64,000 bases of DNA from Blastomussa wellsi. Lineage: Eukaryota > Cnidaria > Anthozoa > Scleractinia > Plerogyridae. The stretch lies in contig OX393564.1 in the NCBI GenBank assembly GCA_947652115.1, positions 22,748,629-22,812,628 of the forward strand, in the 5' to 3' direction. The position numbers were made by a program, and so were the translations under genes. The number at the start of each line of letters is the position of its first letter. The stretch's first letter is position 1. Of this stretch, positions 1-10,900 are shown one piece after another. Below the pieces are notes generated by a model that searched no databases, was not told the DNA's origin, and was given only the letters and a program-made list of their open reading frames with translations.

Positions 1-366
1 CAAGAAAGTTATTTGTAAAAATCTTAGTCAAGAGAGTTTTCCTTGTTCTCCACCATACCTTGGTTTGACTGTACTTGGGGTACTTGCGTAGTGTTAAATG
101 CAAGAATGGCACTGACATTTGAAAGAAAATATCGTTTTACCCTGACAAATATTTGGAGCTAACCATTCTCGGGTAATTGTTATTTAGGCTAACTGAAGTC
201 CTGTATTTAACTGCTACAAGGCTACTTAATCCAACCTGCGCATCCCTGTAGGCAGCCAACATGTGTGCGTGCACAATTTCGTATTTCAAAGTTTGCGATA
301 GCTCTGTTCGGTCAGATTTTTATTTTGTCTAACTCTACAGTGAAATGTTTGCTTGTCCTGTTTTAG
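1..366 (+). other. PITRM1 intron (left edge)
   Basis: Intron sequence ending in a TTTTAG acceptor at 361-366. I see no other gene or repeat in it. Confidence 0.6.
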
Positions 367-3300
367 GATGGGTGCTGGTAACCTTAACTACCGCGAGTTG
401 TCCCAGATGATGGAACTGAGGACAGGTGGCATGGCACTATCAACTCACATCTCTACCCACCACAGTGATATGAAGGCTTTTGAACAGGTGAGGGTGGATT
501 CGGACAGCAGATAAAGTAGATTTTTGGGGGAGAGGGGTGAGGGATAGTCCATGGTGAGTTCAGCATGGTAACTACCAAGGAAGGGTGGGGTGGGGTCACT
601 ACGTTACCGTTCTGTTGGGAGTGGGACGGAGTATAACTTCTTTAAACAAGGCGTTCTTTTGGCTCATTAGTGGAAACAGTGATGTTCTCTGGACAGATGG
701 AAATGGTTGTCGGTAGGAATATACGACAGAAGAATCTTGTTATTAATTGTTTAGCGGCTTTGTCCTGCAATATTAAGTTATTTTTATTATTTTAAATTTT
801 ACTAAAAGAGTTTTCCAATATAAAAGAAAACTCCAATGAATCGATGGTGAATTTTTGCATCGCAGGGTCTTGAATTTTCCTCTCACTGCCTCGACAAGAA
901 CCTTCCTCATATGTTTTACTTGTGGGCAGAAATATTTTCCAGGTTTGTGTCGTTAATTCAAATATTTTTTCCTTAGTCTCCATTGTGTGCTAGGATGAAG
1001 CAAACAGTATTTATTTTTTGCAAAATCCATTGCAGACCTACGCTTAATGACACTGAACGTCTGCGCACACTCATTAACATGCTCGCCTCAGATCTAGCGA
1101 TGTCTGTCTCCCACTCAGGACACTCGTATGCAATGGCACTGGCAGCTAGTTCCTTATCTCCCGCAGCACATCTGAGTGAGCAGTTTGGAGGACTTTCTCA
1201 GGTATTCATCACACGTTACGTGTCGCACACACAAACATTTTGGAGTCTAAATGGGGTCCCATTAAGACATATAGCAGTGGCATGCTGCTGGCTAGTCAAT
1301 TTGAGGGAAAACGTTTGGAAGCGCGGGAAAACATGTAACCGGTTGTAAGCACGGGAAAACGTAACCGATTATAAGCGCGGGAAAACATGTAACCGGTTGA
1401 AAACGCGGGAAAACATGTAACCGGTTGTAAGCGTGGGAAAACGTAACCGATCGTAAGCGTGGGAAAACATGTAGCCGGTTGTAAGCGCGGGAAAACGTAA
1501 CCGATTATAAGCGCGGGAAAACATGTAACCGGTTGTAAGCGCGGGAAAACGTAACCGATTATAAGCGCGGGAAAACGTGTAACCGGTTGTAAGCGCGGGA
1601 AAACGAAACCGATTATAAGCGCGGGAAAACATGTAACCGGTTGAAAACGCGGGAAAACATGCAACCGGTTGTAAGCGTGGGAAAACGTAACCGATCGAAA
1701 GCGTGGGAAAACATGTAGCCGGTTGTGAGCGCGGTAAAACGTAACTGATTGTAAGCGCGGGGAAACACGAAGCCGGTTGTAAGAGCGGGAAAAATGTAAC
1801 CGATTGTAAGCGCGGGAAAACATAACCGATTATAAGCGAATGAAAACATGTAACCGGTTGAAAGCGCGGGAAAACATGTAGCCGGTTAACGTTGTGAGTG
1901 CGAGAAAACGTAACTGATTGTAAGCGCGGGAAAGCATGTAGTCGGTTATAAGAGCGGGAAGACATGTAACCGATTGTAATCGCGCGAAAACGTAGCTGAT
2001 TGTAAGCGTGGGAAAACGTTTAGTCGGTTGTAAGCACGGGAAAACACGGAACCGGTTGTATGTGCGGGAACACTGTAGCCGCTTCTAAGCGCTTGGAATC
2101 ATGTAAAGCAAACTCATGAAGTTCTTCAACGATTTAACAATGGATTGATATTTTGGTGTTTATGGGATCCAAAACGCAGCTGAATGTGCAGTTAGCTGGT
2201 TAGTTGGACCACCGCACTGTGAAAGCATGTAACATTTTCCGTGTGTTATTCAGGTCCTGTTCATGAAGAATATTGCTGAAATGGAGGACTTGACTCCAGT
2301 TATCGAGAAATTCGGCGCTATAGCAGTGAATGTGTTGGAGGGGACACAGTTCAGGTAATGAATACATTTCATAAAACATCTTCCCGGTATCTTAATTCTT
2401 TCTCGTGCCATTGTTTTTGTTGACGGGGTTTCATTGCAGGTGTGCCGTAAACACAACAGCTCAAGGGCGAGAGGTGGCTGGAAACGCTTTAGAAGGCTTC
2501 TGTGATTCGCTGTCCAGCAGCAGATACGAGGAGTCGTCCCATGTTAAGGTATTTCATCGCATCAAGAACTGGAGCTGAGTGATACTATTTCAGGCGATTC
2601 TGTGACGTAAATGAGACTTGGTGTTAAATTTTTTGTGTTAAAACGCTTCGAGACGATGCTGGAGGTCGTAGGTCTACTACAGAGTTTTAAGACAGAAACA
2701 TTTGTCATTGTCAGTTACAATGTTGGAAATTTGGATTTGAATTCGTATTTCAATTTCATCATCATTTATTCGCCACATTGTATAGGAATTATATAGTTAC
2801 AGTTGAAGTGGAATCGTAGGGCGAGGAGACCTTCAAGAAATCACCAGGCTTATAGAATGAGGCCACCTCGGTTATCAATATACTTTAAAAATTGGCTGTG
2901 GAAGTGCGGCTAGGCCAATTCAGAATCACTTCATTAAAAATTCGATCATCTTTTTCCTCTGTATTCTGCAGCCGTTAGATAGCGGCTGCGAGAAGACTGA
3001 GGCCGATAACAGGCTTCCCTTTTTTAGATTCCAGACTACCAGCCGAGTGGTGTTAAGACCCACTATGAGATGCCTTTCCCTGTCAATTACATCAGCAGGT
3101 GCCTTCCTACAGTGCCCTTTACCCACGAGGACTTCTCCAAGTAAGTAATGGGCTGTTACTCTGTGTACCGTATGCAAATGTTAGACATTGTTTTATCTTT
3201 GTTCTTGATTCTTTGTAGTTTGGGCAGCATTGTTTCTCATCTTTTGTTTCTTTTGTTTTACGTCATGTGTCTGGTACATGAAGGAGCCAAGTAATGCCAT

Positions 3301-6300
3301 CTTAAATCGTATAGGATTTGTATAGAAAACCTGCCTAGCAAGCGCTCTTGTTACTTTGAAAACCCTCGATTCGTAGGAGCATACCAAACTTGTCCCCATA
3401 GTCTCTGCCTTTCTCTGGGTGAACACCAAGGACGGGGACTCTGGTCAGTCCACAATTCACGGACTTCCGGTCGTAAGCGCTCAAAGGTGATTGGCTGACA
3501 ATCGATCGTGAGCACTCTGCGCATGCTCAAGTAAGCCAGAGCCCGCTTTGGTGGGCTCTGGACACGAGTTTTTACAATCTTGCGTCGAGTTGAACTCTGA
3601 TTAGTATTTATATTTAAACTCAGACTAATTTGTTCCTGTTTTCAGATTAAGAATCCTAGCCAAACTGCTTTCTGCAAAGTTTCTACACCGCGAAATAAGG
3701 TACATTTACTATAAGCAAAGGATAGCATTGATATGGAAAAGCAGTGTCTCAATCTGTCACTTATTTGTTTTTGTTTGCTTGTCTGTTTTTTTCTTTGTTT
3801 GTTGCCATCTGCAAAATGTTTTAGTCATATTGGCCCAATGGACACAAATCTCCTCTCCCGAAAAGATTTCTAAGTCCAATTGATACAAATGTAAACTGCC
3901 ATGTTTGACCGTCAAAGGCGACCCGACCCGTAGATTGGTCGTGTTCAAGATTGTTATTGAGAAGATTCCCATATTTGTGTAAGCAATTCAGTAGAATTTA
4001 ACAAAACACGTTCGTTCGTTCACTCGCTTGTTTGTTCGCCCCTGCATCGCTCGTTCGTTCCTGTGTTTATTCATTCTCGTTAACCGAAGCTCTCGGTAAT
4101 TTTTTGTTTCAGAGAAAAAGGCGGAGCGTATGGGAGTGGTGCGAAAATTGGCGGTGGTGTATTCTCCTTCTTCTCGTACAGGTAACACCACCTTGTTATA
4201 ACAGAGTATGTCATCCTAGCAAATAATCTAAATTTCTCCAATGAAAATTACAGAAAATAAACGTTAGGAGAATTTAGTTGCTGATGTTAAAGCTTTGGTT
4301 AAATTCAGGTGTCTTTTGTCACGTGTTAATTTGTTCGCTTTACGCTACTGAAACCGGAAGCGCTTTCCATTTGTACGGAGAAACCAGTTGTTCGATGAAA
4401 AAGAAATCAAATGGAACAGTCCTTTCCACTGGAAATTTTTTAGAAAAAATGGATACCTTCAGAGGTATTCCTCTTCTCTCTGTTTTTTACCGACATGCTC
4501 GGAAAATCACTGGACCATTTACTTTTCCAAACTTTTACTATGTCCCACGATGAAATGCGCGGCTGTTCCGCTGGGAAAATGTATTGCAACGGTCCTTGAC
4601 ATTGGAAAGTTTTCAAATGGTGTACACTCGTCCCGTAAATGGAAAAACAGGTTTTTCCACGTGAATGGCAAAGCGCCCTTGGAAGGTATAAGCCATAAAT
4701 GGATAATGGCAATCGGTTTAACAAAGAGCGTCGAAGACTACTTTAGTTAAAAGGACAGTAACCCGGCTGATATTTTTTTTAGTACGATAAGTATAGCCGA
4801 GAGCTGGCTATGAACCTTCTATATCATCTTGCAACTGAAAGTCATAAACACAAAAATTGGTAAAAGAAAAAAATGTAACTCGAAAGAAATATATTTGATT
4901 CAAAATTTCACCAGTTTGATGTCTTGACATCCTGCATGTCATAAAATCAAAATCATTTGATGTTGTACTTCTTACCCTAAATACTTGTTCTGTTTTGCTC
5001 TGTAGAATGTTTCTCTCAATTTATTTGAATATTTGGTGGTACAGTAAAAACCCACATAAAAGAACAAGTGGATTGAAATTTGGTAAAACGAACATCATAT
5101 ACATGAGGACCAATTCAGCCTGATAAATTCAACTGGTTCTTATACATAAGGAAATACTGGGTACCAGTTAGATTAAAAATTATTGTGTCAGGATAACCAT
5201 GTCATTTATCTATGCCAGCAACTCCCTTGTAATTAATGACCAGTTCCTTGATTTGAGAGGATGGAGTCAAGTGTCAGTTGTGCAATACAGTGTATAATTT
5301 TCAGACAGAATTTAAGAACATGAAACAGCTTGAGGTTGATTTTTCACTAAGTACCCAATATATAAGAACGGCATCAGCCTGAAACTGAAAAACATAGGTT
5401 CTTTTATGCGGGTTTTTACTGTATTTGGCAATATGATTTGGAAATTAGAAAATGTAATTTTTGATAATCAGTCGGGACACTGTTTCTTTAATTAGCCTCT
5501 TCGTCATGTTACTGCGAAGTTTTCTGAGCGCAAAAAATTTCTTCCACAAGTCTTTCCAGTTACGCTCCAAATGTATGGAGACACGTAAACGCCCAGTTCA
5601 ACTGTGTCATCGTCAGATCTGTATTTTTTTCAGAGATCCTAATTTCGAAGGCACGCTTTCAGCCTTTGAGAACTCCATCGAGTGGGCAGCTGAAGGAAAG
5701 TTTACAGATCAAGACATCGAGGAAGCTAAACTTTCCGTCTTTGCAGAAGTAAGGGTGAAATGTCTAGGATTCGACTATTTGATAATCTGTTTTTCTTTTT
5801 TTTTTTTCAAATTCACTGTAAAGCTACGCCATTCGTCATTTTTGTGGAAAGTGAAGGAATCCATTCCGTTTGTTTTGCCGAGAGGGGGAGATGAACTCGA
5901 CTAGGCCATTTTTAAATTCCCCTCCGAAACTTGTAGCTGTTAAACTCTGCCCATCCTAATTCTTAGTTAATCGAGCCGTGGAGATGTTTTGATAGGTAAA
6001 CTGGATGAAGTAAGTGATTTATTAAATTACTTCCTAATTATTGCGAAATGGCGTATCTGGACCAGCCGTAAACGAAGTGCTAACCCAAATATTGATTTTG
6101 TGCGCGGTGCTGTTATCTTGTCGTAGGTCGACAAACCAGTATCACCGAGCAATCGTGGCATGCTGTACTTTTCCCAAGCTGTGACAGATGACATGCGCCA
6201 AACCAATAGAGATCGGCTTTTCAGCGTCTCCAGGGATGACATCGTTCACGTGGCACGCGCGTGAGTATTTGGATTTTGCTTTCACTTGTCACGTCAACCT

Positions 6301-6447
6301 TTCATTTTCGCTGACGCCGCGTGCTTTTTGTGTACTAGGTACCTGGCCTCCCCAGACGTTCCCAACTCGATAGCCGTCCTAGGGCCTGAGAATGACCTTA
6401 CAGTGAATGATAGTTCGTGGGTTATAAGAAGAGAAAGCCTGGGCTGA
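367..6447 (+). CDS. PITRM1: PITRM1, mitochondrial presequence protease (C-terminal exons; 5' end outside window)
   Basis: Eleven coding exons with GT..AG borders and matching phases: 367-487, 866-942, 1036-1201, 2254-2354, 2440-2548, 3028-3140, 3646-3699, 4113-4181, 5634-5748, 6127-6260, 6339-6447 (stop TGA). Together they give about 388 residues, the last third or so of a roughly 1,000-residue M16C metallopeptidase. Diagnostic stretches are MGAGNLNYRE, LRTGGMALS, SHSGHSYA, MPFPVNY, EKGGAYGSGAK, FSYRDPNFEGTL, DIEEAKLSVF and AVLGPEND, all as I know them from animal PITRM1. The family degrades cleaved targeting peptides and amyloid-type peptides in the mitochondrial matrix. The zinc-binding HxxEH half is encoded upstream and not seen; this part is the second M16 half, including the conserved GGAYG strand. 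The gene converges on the GGT-like gene. I am confident of identity; the exon at 3028 has a competing AG at 3034 that would break the frame. Confidence 0.94.
1316..2096. repeat. GC-rich minisatellite in a PITRM1 intron
   Basis: About 28 head-to-tail copies of a 26-28 bp unit of the type GTAACCGGTTGTAAGCGCGG followed by GAAAAC, with or without AT. The left half alternates two versions (ACCGGTTGTAAG and ACCGATTATAAG), giving a 54-bp higher-order dimer. Copies decay to the right, with substitutions and small insertions. Long minus-strand ORFs across it are only repeat translations of the type FSRAYNRL. It lies between the exons ending at 1201 and starting at 2254. Confidence 0.93.
2549..3027 (+). 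other. PITRM1 intron
   Basis: Intron between the fifth and sixth visible exons; nothing recognisable inside. The introns at 488-865, 3700-4112 and 5749-6126 are likewise featureless to me. Confidence 0.6.
3141..3645 (+). other. PITRM1 intron with a short hairpin
   Basis: Intron with no gene. One perfect 9-bp stem (CCAGAGCCC at 3536-3544 against GGGCTCTGG at 3553-3561, 8-nt loop) is the only structure noticed. Confidence 0.5.
4356..4681. mobile_element. Foldback/MITE-like element (GCGCTTTCCATT ends)
   Basis: The left end reads AGCGCTTTCCATT and the right end AATGGCAAAGCGCCC, an imperfect inverted pair. The interior is rich in GGAAA/TTTCC motifs in both orientations. A similar right end (GAATGGAAAGCGCCC) occurs at about 55024-55039. 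No transposase is visible. It sits in the 1.45-kb PITRM1 intron 4182-5633; I see nothing in the rest of that intron. Confidence 0.5.
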
Positions 6448-7956
6448 AATTTAAGCCGCTGGTCAAATTGGATGCCACCAGGAAATTTGCACAAGAGAAT
6501 CACGACAGCGTCCCTCTCAAGCCGTTCAGCTTCATGCGTTCTTTTAGAGCAGTAATTCAGAATAACTGAAAAAGTTTGTGTTCAAGAAGAATGCTCCTTT
6601 GGCAATAGCCACCGGAATTCATTCTAGGAATGGATCAAGCGTGGCAGAGCTGGCGTCGAATCAATCTTGGAAATGAAGGATGCTTTTTTTTAAAAAAGAG
6701 AAGGGAATGTATGCATCATCAAATGTTATTTAAAGACTGATTATCAGGTTATGAATTTAACAAGCATGTTGCTGGATCAATCAACCAGAGAAAGATTGTG
6801 CTTCACCTCTCGCTTTTAGAACTGAACATAGTGAACCGAATTAATATTGGTTCAGTTTACCCGGCCGTCAACTCCCAGACCAATCCGAAGCCGCCCCGCC
6901 TTGTACAGTAAAGACATATAGGAAAGACTGGAAGTGTGACTCGTGCGACTAATCGAGCAAAAGTTATGATAATAGTTGAGACAATGTTTAGTTATTTATC
7001 GTACTAAGACGGTTCTTATGTCGAATGTGTCAAATGCTGGATTAAATGAACATTGTCTCAAAGGCTGTCACTGTGTCTCAAGATTGTGGGTAAAAATGGG
7101 AGCCCATGATGGGCTCCTGCATACATACAATCGTCATAAATATCAATAATGTTAACCATGACTGTAGTGTAAGGTTGACCGAAAATACTCAAAGAAGTAG
7201 AGATAATACACTGCACAACGCCTTTTTGCGGGGTTATTTTACTTTAAAATCTGGGTCTTTAGGAGGTTTCACCTGGATGGAGAGATATATCAAAAAACAG
7301 GTGTTTCAATAATTATGACGCTTACAACTTTAGGCCTGTCTCCATTGAAATCAAAACAAAGAACAAACTATGATAAGTTGTGTTTTATTTGTGGACTGGA
7401 GAACAGGTATTTCATTTTGGTTGCTTCCTATTAGCGTCATACCGGTTGCTAGGCGACGCGGAGCATCCCCCAGGTATTTATTATTCCGTTAGGATGCTAT
7501 TAAGATTGTTGAGCCCAAATACACCATGTATATTTTTCCTCCTTTGTGCCTACCAAATTAAGATTAACTTTGCTATCTAGATCTGTACATGTACAATGCT
7601 TTTAGTATATTCTATCCGAGCATAGGATAGTCGTGGGGTTGGTGATCCTGTGCCAATACCTATTATTGTTCGGAGACATTTTAAATCTCCCTCCGTGAAG
7701 CAATTTGTACTATATCCAAAACGCCTAATTCATGGCGGACAGAACAGGAAAATATACAAAACGATCTTTAAACTATCGTGTAGTTTTAAAGAAATTTACA
7801 TTCCCCAAATGTGTGTACGTTAACTATCTTTTAAAAATGTTGTGGAAGAAATTCTACTTGGAATAATTCTCTGGGAGAAATATACATATACCACTTTTGT
7901 CTGTTAGAATAATATGAGGTCGTTATCGGTCTCCACAGATAAAACGAAACTTTCTG
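6448..7956. other. Convergent intergenic region, 3' UTRs of PITRM1 and the GGT-like gene
   Basis: About 1.5 kb between two convergent stop codons. No coding signal is convincing. Candidate cleavage signals are ATTAAA at about 7042 (plus) and TTTATT at 7477-7482, which is AATAAA on the minus strand. It is likely mostly 3' UTR plus a short spacer. Confidence 0.5.
7477..7482 (-). terminator. Candidate poly(A) signal of the GGT-like gene
   Basis: AATAAA on the minus strand, about 475 nt beyond the stop codon at 7957-7959. A second copy lies at 7384-7389. Confidence 0.35.
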
Positions 7957-10900
7957 TTAGCCTTCCAGTACCCGCACACCCTCAGCCAAACCTCCTTTGG
8001 ACGGATGCGTACAGCCAAGCATTTTCCGGTCACTATTTAGTGTAATAGCGGCCCCAATTCCCGCCACTTCTTCCGCCGTTTTCGAGTCCACTTCGGTGAG
8101 TAGCTGTCCAAATTCATTCACATCTAGCAGGACATTCTCGTCGATAGAATATTTTTCCACTTGAACGTCCTGCTGGAAAGAACTAGGGCTTGATGTCAGG
8201 AATGTTGGGGCTTCCAGTGCTGCCTTGGGGTTCATTCCACTGTCTAAAATGTTTGTTAAGTACTGCGGGATAGCAAACGAGTGCGAAGGACCGGAACATG
8301 CCAGAGCTAACGCTGGCACCAGCCCGGTGTGGAATATTGGCTCGTCTGTCTCTTTCAGAGGAGTGCCTGATTTCCAAGCGTCAGGAATTCCCAGATGTGG
8401 AAACTCTTTGGATTCGTCCTCGTCGATGGCTTCCTCCTCCCATGGTTTCTCCCCTTCCGTTGGTCCTTCTTTTTCCATGGCTTCCTCTTCGCTTTCTTCC
8501 TCTTCTTTCTCCAGTTTGCCATTCTTAGGGTTTGTCGTGACATCAGTATGTTCCTTTTTCGTATGACGATACGGATCAGTAGGTTGTAGTTCTTCGAACT
8601 CTTCGAGCTCCTCCGTCGACGGGATTGGTTGCTCTTCCTGAATTCGCAAAGCATTTGGAGTTTTAATCTCCTCGGACATTTCCGTTCTTTCTCTTTCTTG
8701 GCTCTGACGAGTAAATGTCAATTCATCTGGCAAATCCGAGGTACTGTATTCCGGGTATTCCTTTTCCAGAGGCTCGCCCTGTTTTTCCAAGTACTGGTGG
8801 CTTTCGTGTGATTTTCTTCGGTGATGTGACTGGGCGAGTGATTCTTCCAACAATTGCGATCTGACCCTGTTCTGCGTTCTTAAAACCACTAACTTTTGAG
8901 GCATCTCGTTGCCATTGTATACACGGTTCGAGAATTCCTTCTTTGCCGCAATCCTCTTTTTATTCTTCTTTGCCATAGAAATGTCTCGTCTAAGCCTTCG
9001 ACCGAATCCATCGAATTCTCGAGATTCTTCTTCAAAGACAATCACAGGCTGGCGTCCTGAAGGCACTCTTTGGCCACTTTTGGTCTCTTTCAGTAACGAT
9101 TTCAAGGCTACTCCAGAACTCGGTAGACTTACTCCCTGCACAAAAAATCCTGTTCCCCAAATCTCGCTGTCTGTGCCATGCAGCAGAGAACACACGTTTC
9201 CAGCACTATCCACTGCTACCACGCCAGACGAGCCGCGCAGATGTTGCTCCATGTCCATCTCAGCACTTGCCAACATCTCTCGCATGATGTCGTTAACGTC
9301 TGCCATCTTCTCCGGAGAGGCAATTTTGTCCCACAGCTCCGCGGATGCATCTTTTGTTTTCCGATAGGTGTTGCCAACATCCATGCCAAGGTGCTCCTTG
9401 AGAAGTTGCTTTCCATTCGGGACAGCGTGGGTAAAAAAGGAAATGAAAGAACTTAAACGCGTTATAGAAGCGAGCCAGAATAGCTTAGTGGCATTTGTCA
9501 GGTAACTGTCGGTGGATTCTCCCATTCCCGCCAATTCCATCAAGTTCAACTTTTCGACCAACTCCGCACCGCCCCACTCCGCGCCTGACGTCAACACATG
9601 ATACCTCTGGTATATGGTACTTGTGGGCTCGGGTGACTTCACCTGATACTCAATCATGTCTTCCATTGTGACGTAACCTTCGTGGCCTTGGACCGTCTCA
9701 ACCATGTCCTCGGCCCAGGGACCGCGATAGAAGTAGTCCTTTCCGTACTTTGACAGGCGCTTGAGGAACTTTGCCAGTTTAGGTTGTCTGAATCGCTCGC
9801 CAGCTTTGTAAGGTTGCTTTGTTTTGGGGTTGGTGAAAATGTGCTTTCCTATGAAGACACAAGAAAGTAATACATGCTAACTTCGATTGTTGGAGTTTAT
9901 GGAAAAAGTGAGCGAAGTAGAAGAAGTTATTTGTTTAGGTTCGAGCGAAGGAATTTTAAGCAATAGGCGTTTTCAAAAGTGTCTTTATAGAGGGAACATT
10001 ATAAAGGAAAGCTATCATTTAAAGTTTTGTATCGATCATCGATCCTGGGAAACCCTCACCAACCCCACCCTAGTCATTGAGAAACATGGCTATGGATGGG
10101 GTAGGTGGGTTGGGTTTTCCCAGGGAACGATTGATCCAAAATTTTGCCATTTCTCTACTTCGTCAGTTCAGAAATGTCCTTTACCCGGTCAGGTGGCAGT
10201 TTCGATGGTGAAATACAGACACAATTTTCAAGTTGTCTATATGACGAAGTCCTCGGTATAACAAACGACATTCTTCAGCCCGGCCAAAGTTTCAGTAAAA
10301 TGTCTAAAATGCTTGGAACAGAACCGCGATATAACGAAATCCTCTTTTTTACGAACACAACCCAGAAGCCCAAATGTAAAATATATCCCGATGTAACGAA
10401 GAAATGTCACATTTGACAAGTCAGTTGGAATTGTTAAATATTTGGTTGACCTTTTTAGTTTCAAAGTGCCGTAGCTATTTTCTAACAAGTAGAGTCATCA
10501 AGCATTCGTCGATACACAAAACAGATCCGTTAAGTGGAAAATATCCAACATACCTTCCTTAGTGCGAAGAAGGGCTCTCTGATTATAGTTTTTCTTTATC
10601 TCTTCTGCTAAGTCAGAAGGGAGTTTAAATCCTTTCGCGGCAAAGTACAACGCGGGCTCCAACAGCTTTGACAGCGGCAGTAAGCCATACTTTTCTGAAG
10701 CTGTAGATACGCCTGCTATTAACCCTGGGACTAGTACCGTGGCCCCGTTGCCGAGTTCTGAGTGATGCGCAGAAATCTGGGCCGGGTCTATATAGTAAGG
10801 CTTGTTCCAGCCAGCGTCTAAGTTGTGGGTGTCACCAGTAGAACTATCATAATAAAGAATGTTGGCTGCTCCGGCATAAGACAGATGTGAACTAGCTGCC

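Noticed and set aside
1296..1965. Long minus-strand ORFs of FSRAYNRL-type repeats
   Set aside because: They are translations of the minisatellite in three frames; all frames stay open because the unit lacks stops. They lie in a PITRM1 intron.
8225..8654. Plus- and minus-strand ORFs over the acidic region of the GGT-like gene
   Set aside because: Shadow frames of a biased Glu/Lys/Arg-rich coding segment; they lack domains or starts of their own.
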